A DNA stretch of 64,000 nucleotides from CAIWHR01 sp963734575. Lineage in GTDB: Bacteria; Pseudomonadota; Gammaproteobacteria; Burkholderiales; Casimicrobiaceae. Every line of letters starts with the position of its first letter. Within the stretch, counting starts at the first letter, position 1. The stretch covers positions 1 to 64,000 of the forward strand of contig CAVTHT010000009.1 in NCBI GenBank assembly GCA_963734575.1, in the 5' to 3' direction. The notes under the pieces are model-generated. The model was given only the letters and a program-made list of their open reading frames with translations, was not told the DNA's origin and ran no database searches. Of this stretch, positions 20,063 through 29,691 are shown one piece after another. Made by a program: the position numbers and the translations under genes.

Positions 20063-20316
20063 CGCACGCGGGAGTTCTTCGCCTCCTTCTTCATTCTGGC
20101 AACCGGCGTCTTCGGCGTCTTCGTCTCGCTGGATCTTCTTCCAGCTGTTCTTCTTCTATGAGATCGCCGTCTTCCCGATCTACCTGCTGATCGCCATCTG
20201 GGGCTGGCAGGTCACCCGGGAATACGCCGCCATGAAGCTCACGCTGTACCTCTTCATCGGATCGATGGTCGCCCTCGTCGGCGGCCTGGCGATGTACTTC
20301 GCCTCCGGGCTGGCCG
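20056..20316 (+). pseudogene. nuoM: Internal fragment of NADH-quinone oxidoreductase subunit M
   Basis: About 85 codons of the proton-pumping complex I subunit NuoM, recognised by FFYEIAVFPIYLLIAIWG, which contains the conserved helix-5 glutamate, and EYAAMKLTLYLFIGSM. One base is lost near 20130. Both ends are missing: on the left is a Bacteroidota gene and on the right a pepN gene. No other nuo gene is present. The fragment is most simply a short assembly bridge, possibly from a third genome. Confidence 0.8.
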
Positions 20317-21659
20317 GATCTGCAGCAGTTCCGGCGCTGGTACGCGCAATCCGGCACGCCGATCGTGCGCGCGGCCGGACGCTACGATGCGGCCACGCGA
20401 ACCTACACGCTCGAGCTCGCGCAGCACACGCCGCCAACGCCCGGGCAGCCGCGCAAGGAGCCGTTCCACGTCCCCGTAGCCGTCGGCCTCATCGGGCCCG
20501 ATGGCCGGGACATGTCGGCGCGAGCTCGACGGCGAGCCGCAGGAAGCCGCGGCCGCGACGCGCGTGCTGAGCCTCGTCGAAGCCAGGCAGTCTTTCCGCT
20601 TCGTCGACGTTGCGCAGCCGCCGGTCCCGTCCCTCCTGCGCGGCTTTTCGGCGCCGGTGCGGCTCGAGTTCGCCTATGCCGATCATGAGCTCGCGTTCCT
20701 GGCGGCACACGACAGCGACCCGGTGAATCGCTGGGATGCGACGCAGCGGATCTTCGTGCAGGCCATTCTGGCGCTGTCACGCGACGTCGCCGCATGCGAA
20801 GCCCCCACGCTGCCCGATGCGGTGCTTGCCGTCACCGAGCACATGCTCGACGACGAAGGCGCCGATCCCGCGCTCGTCCGCCTGGCGCTTACGCCACCGG
20901 AGCTGAGCTACCTCGCCGGGCTCGTCGACGAGGTCGATGTCGAGTCACTCGTCGGTGCGCGGGAATTCCTGATCGCCGAGCTTGCCGCGCGCCGCCCGGC
21001 CGCGCTGGGAGGCCGTGTACGCGCGCTGCCGCACCGATGCGCCGTATGCGCCCGTCCAGGAACAGATCGGTCCGCGCGCCCTGCGCAACCTCTGCCTGCG
21101 CTATCTGGGGGCCATCGACGACGAGGCGACGCGCGCGCTGGCCGTGGCGCAGTACGACGCCGCCGACAACATGACGGATGCCATCGGCGCGCTCGCTGCC
21201 GTCAACCACGGCGACTCACGCGTGCGCGAGCTGCTGTTCGCGCGCTTCGAGGCGCAGTGGCGCGACGAGCCCCTGGTGCTCGACAAGTGGTTCGCACTCC
21301 AGGCAACTGCCCTGCGTCCGGACACGCTGGCCCGCGTGCGCATGCTGCTCGAGCATCCGCGCTTCAACCTGCGCAATCCGAATCGCGTGCGATCGCTGGT
21401 CGCGGCCTTCGCGCTGCGCAACTGGCCGCGCTTCCATGCAGCCGATGGCAGCGGCTACGCGTTCGCCGGGGAGCAGGTGGCGGTGCTCGACCGGATCAAT
21501 CCGCACATCTCGTCCACGCTCGCGAGTGCCTTCAACCAGTGGCGGCACTTTGCGGAGCCGCGCCGGAGTATGCAGCGCGCGGCGCTCGAGGGCCTTGCAC
21601 GCCAGCGCGACCTGTCGCCCGACCTGCAGGAGATCGTCAGCCGCAATCTCGCGGGATAG
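20317..21659 (+). CDS. pepN: Aminopeptidase N, C-terminal half (5' truncated, frameshifted)
   Basis: M1-family alanyl aminopeptidase of the proteobacterial PepN type. The sequence begins inside the DUF3458 region (DLQQFRRWYAQSGTP), continues with EFAYADHELAFLAAHD and runs through the all-helical C-terminal domain (FALQATALRPDTLARVR, NPHISSTLASAFNQW) to the stop at 21659. The N-terminal zinc-binding catalytic domain is absent because of the junction at about 20316. Frame breaks lie near 20510 and 20990. REP-like palindromes begin just after the stop. Confidence 0.92.
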
Positions 21660-21674
21660 CGCCCGAGCCGAAGA

Positions 21675-21917
21675 ACTGTGGGTCAGGGTCCAGTCTGACT
21701 CTCGTTCGGGCGACAGCGTTCGGCTGAAGCCGAACCCACAAGACGGGTCGGGCTCAGCCTCACCAATTCTTGTGGGTCAGATTTAGCCTCAGCAATTCTT
21801 GTGGGTCAGGCTCCAGCCTGACTCTCGTTGGGCGACAGCGTTCGGCTCAAGTCGAAACCACAAGAAGGTCAGGCATCAGCCTCAGCAATTCTTGTGGGTC
21901 AGGCTTCAGCCTGACCC
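21675..21917. repeat. REP-like composite palindromes, cluster A
   Basis: Several copies of two short hairpins, one built on GTCAGGCTTCAGCCTGAC and one on TTCGGCTGAAGCCGAA, bounded by TTCTTGTGGG and CCCACAAG, which are themselves complementary. Copies lie at about 21675-21742, 21765-21870 and 21889-21917, with sequence drift. The same unit recurs at 45.4-45.6 kb. They lie in the space after pepN, as REP/BIME elements usually do. Confidence 0.8.
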
Positions 21918-21919
21918 GG

Positions 21920-22305
21920 TGGCATCCCGCGATGAAACCGCGGGGGCCCTGCTTTCCTCGCGGCCGCGGCCTCCGCAGCGTTGCCGCGGCGTCGGCGGTG
22001 TCGGCCGCTGCGCCGTCTCGCCCCAGTCGCATCCCCGCCATAAAGCCGCGGGGCCCCTGCTCCTCCTCGCGTCCGCGGCCTCCGCACGCGTCGAAGGACC
22101 ATCACGCGTGCCGCTGTCGGCCGCGTGCGCCGTCTCGCCCCAGTCGCATCCCCGCCATAAAGCCGCGGGGCCCCTGCTCCTCCTCGCGTCCGCGGCCTCC
22201 GCACGGTCGAAGGACCATCACGCGTGCCGCTGTCGGCCGCGTGCGCCGTCTCGCCCCAGTCGCATCCCCGCGATCAAACCGCGGGGGCCCTGCTCCTCGG
22301 CTCGC
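21920..22305. repeat. Tandem repeat of about 117 bp, three good copies and one diverged
   Basis: The unit starting CGCCGTCTCGCCCCAGTCGC appears near 22011, 22128 and 22244 and contains AAGCCGCGGGGCCCCTGCTC and GACCATCACGCGTGCC. A diverged copy precedes it from about 21920. It lies directly after the REP cluster and ends at the stop codon of fpr. There is no CRISPR-like spacer structure: the whole period repeats. Confidence 0.75.
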
Positions 22306-22309
22306 GGCG

Positions 22310-23064
22310 CTACCAGTACGTCTCCACGGTGACGTGGCCGGGCTCGCGCCGGCGATGCCGCCGCATACCCAGCGATTCCAGCAGCTTCTGCGTGTCCTCG
22401 ACCATGGCCGGGTTGCCGCAGAGCATCACGTGCGAATTTTCGGGCGACAGCGGAATGCCCGCGCGCATCTCGAGGCGCCGATCGGCGATCGCTCCGTGAT
22501 GCGCCCCTGCATCGCGCCTGCATGCGCTTCGCGGCTCACGAAAGGTACGTACGTGAACGCGCCGGGATGCGCCGCGCCGATGCCCGCAATCTCGTCGCGG
22601 TACGTCAGCTCTTCCGCACGCCGTACTGCATGCACCAGCACGCACCGGTCGAACTTCGCCCATACGTCCGGGGTGCGCAGGATCGACAGGAACGGGCCGA
22701 GCCCGGTGCCGGTCGCGAGGCACCACAGCACCTCGGCATCCGGCAGCTCCGACACGGTGAAGAAACCATTCGCACGCGGCAGCAGCCAGATCGGATCGCC
22801 GACCTCGAGGCTCGCCAGACGCGGCGAGAGCGGCCCTTCGGGAACGATGATGAAATAGAACTCGTGCGGCGCGGCGAGGGGGCTGTTCACGAAGGAATAA
22901 GGGCGGCCCAGCATCTCTTCGCGCGAGCCCGGGGGCGCCGGCAGCGCGAGGCGCGCGAACTGCCCGGCCTCGAACGCGACGTCGGGGGCGTCGACCTGAA
23001 GCGAGAAGAGGCTCGCGGTCCATGCGCGCTTGCCTGCAACCCTGCCCTGCACCCACTTCGCCAT
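22310..23064 (-). CDS. fpr: Ferredoxin/flavodoxin-NADP+ reductase (frameshifted)
   Basis: FAD enzyme exchanging electrons between NADPH and ferredoxin or flavodoxin. The FAD site RPYSFVNSPL, the NADP-binding ATGTGLGPFLSIL and the C-terminal VMLCGNPAMVEDTQKLL are clear. The ending VTVETYW fits the bacterial subclass whose C-terminal aromatic residue stacks on FAD. The start MAKWVQGRV (ATG at 23062-23064) gives the usual length of about 255 residues. One indel near 22500 separates the last 60 residues. It is divergent from a GNAT gene with about 30 bases between the starts. Confidence 0.9.
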
Positions 23065-23095
23065 GTGCGCCGTCGCGACCGGTAAAATCGCGATT

Positions 23096-23696
23096 ATGCC
23101 TTCCTCATCCCAGCGCCCCATCGACCCTCTGGTGCGGCGGGGCAAGGAAGTGCTGCTGCGCCTTCCTGCACGCGCGGACGAAGGTGCGTTCCTCGAAGCG
23201 GTCGCCGCGAGCCGCAAGCTGCACGGCAGCTGGGTGCGGCCACCCGCCTCGCCCGCAGCATTCCGGATCTACGTGAAGCGTTACGCCGGCGAGCCACGGC
23301 GCAACCTGCACCAGGCCCGCCATCTCGGTTTCGTGTTGTGCGAACGCACCAGCGGGGAACTCGCGGGCGTGTTCAACTTCAGCGAGATCATCCACGGTGC
23401 GCTGCAGAGCGCATTCCTCGGCTACTTCGCCTTCGCGGGCATGGAGGGACGGGGGCTGATGCGTCAGGGCCTCGGCCTTGCGCTGCGACTCCGCCTTTGG
23501 CGCGCTCCGCCTGCATCGCGTCGAGGTCAACATCCAGCCGGTCAACGTGCGCTCGATATGCCTCGTCGAGGCGACGGGCTTCCGGCGCGAAGGCTACTCG
23601 CCGCGCTACGTGAAGGTGGGCGGGCGGTGGCGCGATCACCTGCGCTTTGCGCTGCTCGCCGACGAGTGGCGGCAGCTTCGCCGGCGACCGCGGTGA
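23096..23696 (+). CDS. GNAT family N-acetyltransferase, RimJ/RimL-like (frameshifted)
   Basis: An acetyl-CoA-dependent acetyltransferase of the ribosomal-protein-acetylase type. Seen are SWVRPPASPAAFRIYVKRY, the strand GVFNFSEIIHGALQSAFLGYFAF, and after a frame break near 23495 RVEVNIQPVNVRSICLVEATGFRREG-type sequence, the hallmark RimJ/RimL C-terminal half. Joined length is about 200 residues. The stop TGA overlaps the GTG start of the next gene, so the two are probably co-transcribed. The acetylated target is unknown. Confidence 0.85.
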
Positions 23697-24145
23697 ACGC
23701 GCGCGCTGCGCCTGCAGCGCTCCTCGGCTGCACCATCGCGCTGCTGTGGGGTTGCGCCACGCGTCCCATCGACCGCGGCGCACCCAAGGTCGTCAGCGTC
23801 GAGATCGCACCCTACGCGATGCAGGAGGAGTGCCTCATGCTCGCTGCCGGCGAGCGCCTCGATTTCCGCTTCGAGAGCAGCGAGCCCGTGCACTTCGACC
23901 TGCGCTATCGCGATGCCGCCGCAACGGTGCTGCTGATGGCGCACGACGGCGTACGCGAGCATGCGGCGATCTATCCCGTGCCCGTGACGCGCCCGTACTG
24001 CCTTGCCTGGGAAGCGGGCGCTGCCGGCGCGCACCTCGACTACCGCTTCACCGTGCAGCGCCGCGACGCCCTGAGCGACACCGCCGCGCAGTCATTCGCA
24101 GCCCGCGCGACCGCGCCGCCGCATCGTGACGCAGTCAGCGGCTAG
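23693..24145 (+). CDS. Small putative lipoprotein, unknown function
   Basis: A 150-residue protein starting with GTG that overlaps the preceding stop. The signal ends in LLWGCATR, a good lipobox. The mature part (CLMLAAGERLDFRFESSEPV, VHFDLRYRD) looks like a compact beta domain. I do not recognise a family. Its stop shares a CTAG palindrome with the stop of the convergent menE-like gene. Confidence 0.65.
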   Translation: MNARAAPAALLGCTIALLWGCATRPIDRGAPKVVSVEIAPYAMQEECLMLAAGERLDFRFESSEPVHFDLRYRDAAATVLLMAHDGVREHAAIYPVPVTRPYCLAWEAGAAGAHLDYRFTVQRRDALSDTAAQSFAARATAPPHRDAVSG

Positions 24146-25477
24146 CCGTCTTCCGCCGTGCGCAGAGGCTGCAGGCTCGCCGCGAATCCAGCGAGCGCCG
24201 CGCGATCGAGCTTCCCCGCGCGCGTCTGCGGCAGGCGATCGGCGAACGCGATCTGCCGCGGCTGCTTGTGCGGTGCGAGATGCCGCGCGACGTGGTCGCG
24301 CATGCGTGCGAGCGTGAGCGTGCGCCGGTCCGCCACCACCACGGCCGCCACGCTCTGCCCCCATAGCGCGTCCGGCACACCGAACACCGCCGCCGCGACC
24401 ACGCCCGGGCAGGCCGCGAGCGTGTTCTCCACCTCGATCGGATAGACGTTCTCGCCGCCGGTGACGATCAGATCGTGCCGGCGTGCGTGCACGTGCAGAA
24501 AGCCATCGCGGTCGAATGCGCCGAGATCGCCGGTGTCGAGCCAGGCATCGGGTTGGAGCGGTGGCTCGTCCCAGTAGCCCGTCATGACCACCGGACCGCG
24601 CACCTCGATCCGATCGTCACGCACACGCACCTCGATGCCGGGCAGCGGCGCGCCGACGCCACGCGCTGCCGCGGCGAAGCGCAGCGCGTACGGCGTAGTG
24701 GTCACCTGCGAGCAGGTCTCGGTGAGACCGTAGGTGACGAGCACGGGCAGCTGCCGATCCGTGGCGCGCTCGACCATGCTCGGCGTGGCCGCCGCCCCAC
24801 CGAGCAGAATGGCACGCAGCTGCCCATCGCCGTGCCATGCCGGATGCTCGTCGAGGAGCCGCGCCAGCATGGTGGGCACGAGCGACAGCAGGGTGACGCG
24901 CTGGGCGCGCAGCCGCTGGATGAATCCCGGCACGTCGAAGTGCGGCTCGAGCGCGACGCAGCGCCGCGCGATCAGGCATCGGGTGAGGATCGACAGGCCG
25001 CCGACGTGTGCGAGCGGCATGCAGAGCATCCAGCAGTCGTCGTCCTGCCAGCCGAGGTTCGCTTCGCTCGCGAGCGCCGACGCCTCGATCGCGGCCCGCG
25101 TCAGGACCGCCGCGCGGGCGGCGCCGGTCGTTCCCGACGTGTGGATCACGGCGCGCGCATCGCGATCGGCGAGCGGTCCGCGCGCTGCCGCGTCACGCAG
25201 CAGTGCGTCGCGCTCGCCCGTCGTCAGGCGAGGATGGATCGAGCAGCGCGGGCACGCCGCGCTCGAACAGGGCGTAGAGCGTGACCACCGTTTCGAGCGT
25301 GTTCGTCCCCGAGACCGGAAACGGGCGGCCGTCGCCCAGCTCACGGTCGAGGTCGCGCAGGCGCGCGCATGTCAGCGCCGCGAGCTCGTCGAAGGTGACT
25401 GCAAGCTCGCCGACGCGCAGGCCGACCGCGCCGCCGCGCTCGCGGGCGGCAGCGACAATGGACAGGGCCGTGCTCAT
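24142..25477 (-). CDS. menE: o-Succinylbenzoate-CoA ligase-like AMP-forming enzyme (frameshifted)
   Basis: ANL-superfamily acyl-CoA ligase. The AMP-binding loop is HTSGTTGAARAAVLT, followed by LLGGAAATPS, VTYGLTETCSQVT, DTGDLGAFDRDGFL and a C-terminal PQTRAGKLDR with the catalytic lysine. The short length of about 445 residues and location beside menB fit MenE of menaquinone synthesis, which activates o-succinylbenzoate. A frame break near 25230 separates the first 80 residues. Another short ANL ligase is possible if menaquinone genes are otherwise absent. Confidence 0.78.
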
Positions 25478-25562
25478 CGCCGGGGATGCCGCCGCCGTCC
25501 AGGGCCCTGGCGGTGCCGCATTCGTGCCGCGTGCAACGGACGTGGAAGTGCCACGCCGGGCG

Positions 25563-26406
25563 TCAGGGCAGGCGCTTGAACTTGCGGAAGTCCGGCTTGC
25601 GCTTCTCGAGAAACGCGTTCTTGCCTTCCTTGCCTTCCTCGCTCATGTAGTAGAGCAGGGTGGCATTGCCCGCAAGCTCCTGCAGGCCGGCCTGACCGTC
25701 GCAGTCGGCGTTGAGCGCGGCCTTGAGGCAACGCAACGCGATCGGGCTGTTGGCGAGCATCTCGCGGCACCACTGCACCGTCTCCTGCTTCGAGCGCTTC
25801 GTACGGCACGACGCAGTTCACGAGCCCCATGTCGAGCGCCTGGCGCGCATCGTACTGGCGGCACAGGAACCAGATCTCGCGCGCCTTCTTCTGTCCGACG
25901 ATCCGCGCCATGTAGGCGGCGCCGTAGCCGCCGTCGAAGCTGCCGACCCGCGGACCCGTCTGCCCGAAGCGCGCGTTGTCCGCGGCGATCGTGATGTCGC
26001 ACATGAGATGCAGCACGTGACCGCCGCCGATCGCGTAGCCCGCGACCATCGCCACCACCGGCTTCGGCAGCGTGCGGATCTGCCGCTGCAGGTCGAGCAC
26101 GTTGAGGCGCGGCACGCCGTCACCGCCGACGTAGCCCCCGTCGCCGCGGATGCGCTGGTCGCCGCCCGAGCAGAACGCGTCCCTGCCCTTTCCCGTGAGG
26201 ATCACCACACCGATGCCTGCATCGTCGCGTGCATCGGCGAATGCCGCCTGCATCTCCTGGACGGTCTCGGGCCGGAATGCGTTGCGCACTTCGGGCCGGT
26301 TGATGGTGATCTTGGCGATGCCTTCGTCGCACTTGTCGTAGACGATGTCCCGGTAGCCCGGTACGGTCTGCCACGCGGGTGCGGGCGGTGGTTCAGGGGC
26401 GTTCAT
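25563..26406 (-). CDS. menB: 1,4-Dihydroxy-2-naphthoyl-CoA synthase (frameshifted)
   Basis: Crotonase-fold enzyme closing the second ring of menaquinone. The match to MenB is near complete: FCSGGDQRIRG, NVLDLQRQIRTLPKPVVAM, AGYAIGGGHVLHLMCD, QTGPRVGSFDGGYG and LCRQYDARQALDMGL. After a frame break near 25795 come WCREMLANSPIALRCLKAAL and the C-terminal PDFRKFKRLP. The conserved QTGPRVGSFDGG segment distinguishes it from general enoyl-CoA hydratases and from BadI-like hydrolases. It precedes menE on the same strand. Confidence 0.93.
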
Positions 26407-26458
26407 GGCGCGCGTTTCCTCTCGGGTTTGCGATGAGTTGCGATGCGTTCACGTGCGT

Positions 26459-27196
26459 TCACGCGAGGTCGGTGTGGGCATAGATGCGTCCCTGCTCGAC
26501 CTTGCCGAGCACCAGCCGATCGACGATCCGCGCGGCGACTTCAGCGGGCGACTTGAGGAGCCCGTTCGACTTGAAGCCGCGAAAGAGATCGACGCTCGGG
26601 AACTCCGCCGGATCGAGTGCCCGCAGGTACGCCTGCATGCCGGTTTCGAAAATGCCGGGCCGGATGGCGATGCTCTCGATCTGCGGCTGCTCGATGGCGA
26701 GCGTGCGGGTGAGCATCTCGATTGCCGCCTTGGATGCGCAATACGCGCTGCTGCCCGCGATCGGCGACTGCGCGGCACCGGACGAGACGTTGATCACCCG
26801 CCGGGCAATGGCGGCGTCCGGGAACGCGCGGCAGAAGAGATCCGTCAGCACCAGCGGTGCCGTGACGTTGGTGGCCAGGGCACTCTCCAGGGCGGCCGCG
26901 TCGAGCGCGCCGAGGAGCCCGGCGGGACTCGCGACGGCGGCGTTGTTGATGAGCGTCACCGCGGTGGGCTTGCGCGCGGCGAGCTCGCGCAGCGCCGGCG
27001 CCACGCTGGCAGCGATCAGCGTCGGCATCGAGAGGTCCGCCTCCGCGAAACGATAGCGCTCGCCGCGCAGCTTCATGCTGGATACGCGGCCGACGCCGAG
27101 GACCTCGCAGCCGCGGGCGAGAAGCTCGGCGGCGAGCGCTTCTCCCAAGCCCCGGGAGACGCCGGTGACGATTGCAGCTTGCACGGTGGTAGGCAT
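26459..27196 (-). CDS. SDR family oxidoreductase
   Basis: A classical short-chain dehydrogenase of 245 residues. The Rossmann motif is TGVSRGLGEALA, the NNAA-type loop is LINNAAVASPAG, and the catalytic set is S in INVSSG, Y in SAYCASK and the following K. It looks closest to sepiapterin-reductase-like or cytoplasmic SDRs; the substrate is unknown. The ATG at 27196 is preferred over one 18 bases upstream because it starts right before the first strand. No frameshift is seen. It precedes menB in the transcription direction. Confidence 0.85.
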   Translation of the reverse strand: MPTTVQAAIVTGVSRGLGEALAAELLARGCEVLGVGRVSSMKLRGERYRFAEADLSMPTLIAASVAPALRELAARKPTAVTLINNAAVASPAGLLGALDAAALESALATNVTAPLVLTDLFCRAFPDAAIARRVINVSSGAAQSPIAGSSAYCASKAAIEMLTRTLAIEQPQIESIAIRPGIFETGMQAYLRALDPAEFPSVDLFRGFKSNGLLKSPAEVAARIVDRLVLGKVEQGRIYAHTDLA

Positions 27197-27329
27197 GGAA
27201 TCGATGAGATGCATCGGATCAGGAGATGGCCGCGCGGACCGCGCCCGGAGCATGCCACGGTGGTGCGCTTCATGGGCAGGGGACGCGAAGTCGCGGGTGA
27301 GCTCGTGCATGATGCCGCGCATCGGCGGC

Positions 27330-28105
27330 GGCCGGAACACCCGTTGCGTCGGCAAAGCGTTCATCACCGCGGGCCAGTGGATCCCAGCCCGGCCACGCCG
27401 CGATCGGAAGCGACAGCAACGCGCCCGGGTCGAATGTGTCCGCCTTCGCCGCGAGCAGGCGTGATGCGTGCGCATCGCAGGCAGCGATCGTATCTGCCGC
27501 AGCAGGCTCCGGCGCTGCGGGACAAGAGGACCAGGGCCTTCGCCGTCAGCGCGGCGAACGGCCGCTCGAGCGCGGCCATGAGACCGTGCCCGAGCACCGC
27601 GATCTGCATGCCCGCTTCGACCTCCGCGACCCGTTCGCCGAAAAGCGTGCCTCCAGCGATGGTCGCGCCACAGCGCCAGCAATGCGGGCTGCGTACCGAG
27701 CACGACGACGCCGTACTCGTCTAGGAGCGTGGCGCCGTCGCGCCGGCGCGAGCGCGCACCGGCAAGGCCCGCGTCCGCGAGGTGGATGGCGTTGAGCGCT
27801 GCCTTGGTGCGGGGAAACATCAGCCACGCGAGCGCATTGCAGAGATCGTGGTGATCCTGCGCGCGCGTCGCGATCTCGCCGCACTCGCGAATGCGGCGCT
27901 CGTAGGCCAGCGCGCTCGTCCTGCCGTTCCCGGCCGCGACGAAGCGCAGCGGCGTGCCGTCCGGCAGCGCGAGCGCCATGCGTTCGGCAGCGACGTTGAG
28001 GAGCGCGATCTCCGGCGCACGCCTGCGCTCGAGCATCGGCACGAGCGACAGTCCGGGCATGTGGCGGGAACACCAGGTCGCGATCGTGCTCAATGCGGGA
28101 TGCAT
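27330..28105 (-). CDS. DUF3025 protein (frameshifted, 3' end uncertain)
   Basis: The N-terminal half reads MHPALSTIATWCSRHMPGLSL to HDLCNALAWLMFPRTKAALNAIH, a DUF3025 hallmark, then ATLLDEYGVVVLG. The second half continues in other frames: GMQIAVLGHGLMAALERPFAALTAKAL and near the end GVFRPPP. Breaks lie near 27640 and 27400. No stop separates the end from the SDR frame as written, so the 3' boundary is approximate. The family is of unknown function and common in betaproteobacteria. Confidence 0.7.
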
Positions 28106-28144
28106 GGGCAAGCGTCCGCAGTGAGGATGCAGCGAAGCCGCCGT

Positions 28145-29237
28145 TCATTGCCGGCCTGCGAACGACAGGAAGATCACCACGACGATCGAGCACGACCAGC
28201 ACGAGCAGCGCCACCTTCCATGGGCTCTTCGGGTACTCGCCGCGGATTGCGCCGGTCACGCCGTTCATCACGCACTGGAATGCGCGGGCGCCGTAGGTGT
28301 AACGCAGCAGCCACACGGGCGCGAGGATGTGCTTGAACGTCTGGCCCGAATAGTCGGTGCGCACGACAAGATTGCGGTAGGTGTCGCCGGGCACTTTGGC
28401 CGCGCACATCGCCTCCACTTTCGCATCCATGGCGTCCCGCGCGCGCTGTGCCGCGGCCAGCAGGTCGAGCTGGTAATGCTCCACCACCCAGCCGGCGACG
28501 TAGCCCGGCGAATAGGGCTTGAGCTCCTGGGTGGGGAAGGGCTCGATGCCGCGCAGCAAGTCGGGATGCACGCCGACCGACGCGCACACGAGATCGTCGT
28601 CGAAGAAATGATCGAGCGCTCCCGCGGCCGGCTCCCAGCGCACCTGGCGCACCTGCCGCTGCTGCGGACGGCCATCGACGATCACCGTTTCGGTCGTGTA
28701 GTAGTAGTGGCCCGCCTCTGCCGTCCAGTCGGCGTGCACCTGCGCGTCGAACGTCCAGTACGGAAGGTAGACCCCGTGCACGGTGTCGGTGAGCGCGCGG
28801 CGCTTGAGGGCGTTGGGCGCGAGCCACAGCTTGCCGTACCACGCACGGATACCATCGCGCGCCTGCGTTTCGCTCACCCCGAACGGCAGCACGCTTTCCG
28901 GCGTGAACGCGGCCTTCGTCTCCTCGTACGGGACGAGCTGCGCCGAGCCGCAGAATTCGCAATTCTGCGCCTGCCGCGCGGGATCGAGCACCGAGATCGC
29001 ATTGCAGCTCTGGCAGCGAACCTGGCGCTTCTGTGCGTTCCAGCCGCGCGCGTCGTCGCCGAGACCGCGCAGTGCCGTCGCGAGATCGTGCTCCACGATC
29101 GCGCCGTCGGCAGCGATCTTCGCGGGCGACTCGGTGCCGCAGAACGGGCACACGAGCTTCTGCTTCGCGGGATTCCAGATGGCCTCGCCGCCGCACGCGG
29201 GGCAGGCAAATTTCGAGAGCGCAACCGCCTCGGCCAT
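28145..29237 (-). CDS. Zinc-ribbon membrane protein of the SPFH operon
   Basis: About 363 residues. Two or three zinc-ribbon knuckles open the protein (FACPACGGEAIW, VCPFCGTES, VRCQSCNAIS, NCEFCGSAQ). A middle domain with LPYWTFDAQVHADWTAEAGHYYY follows, and one C-terminal membrane helix (VALLVLVVL, then IVVVIFLSFAG after a frame break near 28185). The frame ends at 28145. Proteins of this type accompany YdjI-like SPFH proteins and may handle or monitor membrane or metal stress; no reaction is known. The ATG at 29237 is chosen because the first zinc knuckle follows at once. Confidence 0.8.
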
Positions 29238-29253
29238 GCCGGATGCGCGCACG

Positions 29254-29691
29254 TCAGCGAATGAAATAGCCGACCACGCGCCACTGCCCGTCGGGCTGGC
29301 GCTCCAGCGTCAGGGATTCATGGCCTTCCGCCTTCTGCCGGAACGCAGTGCGGAATTGCAGCAGCGCGTAGTCCCCGTCCGGGGCACCGGGCAACTGGGT
29401 CGCGAACGACGTGGAAAGCACGGCGCGCTGCGTCGCTTCTCCAAACGGCTCGCGATGCTTCTGCAGCAGTTCGCCCCATTGCTCTGCGCTCATCTGCTTC
29501 TTGAACTTGTCGCCGGCGGCGTTCCAGGACGCCTGCGCGTCGAGCTTGTCCGTCAGCACCAGCCAGGCCCGTGCTGTCGCCTGGACTTCGCTCGTGCGTG
29601 CATCCTGCGCGTGCGCCGGCAGCGCAGCGAGGACGATGAACCACGTCGCAACGAGCAGGCACGCCCGGCGCAAGTGCACGCCCGCCCTCAC
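29254..29691 (-). CDS. DUF4019 exported protein
   Basis: About 145 residues. The GTG start overlaps the stop of the upstream SPFH gene (GTGA). A signal peptide ending in LPAHAQD is followed by a DUF4019 domain: ARAWLVLTDKLDAQASWNAAGDKFKK and the ending QWRVVGYFIR. DUF4019 proteins are small periplasmic proteins of unknown role. It lies between the SPFH and zinc-ribbon genes in one operon. Confidence 0.82.
   Translation of the reverse strand: MRAGVHLRRACLLVATWFIVLAALPAHAQDARTSEVQATARAWLVLTDKLDAQASWNAAGDKFKKQMSAEQWGELLQKHREPFGEATQRAVLSTSFATQLPGAPDGDYALLQFRTAFRQKAEGHESLTLERQPDGQWRVVGYFIR

Noticed and set aside
20091..20795. Several minus-strand arginine-rich frames opposite nuoM/pepN
   Set aside because: They are shadows of the plus-strand genes in GC-rich DNA and show no conserved motif.
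21920..22305. CRISPR array
   Set aside because: The period is about 117 bp with the whole unit repeated; there are no unique spacers and no cas genes.
25563..26406. BadI-type 2-ketocyclohexanecarboxyl-CoA hydrolase
   Set aside because: The conserved blocks are those of MenB along nearly the whole length, and a MenE-like ligase lies beside it.
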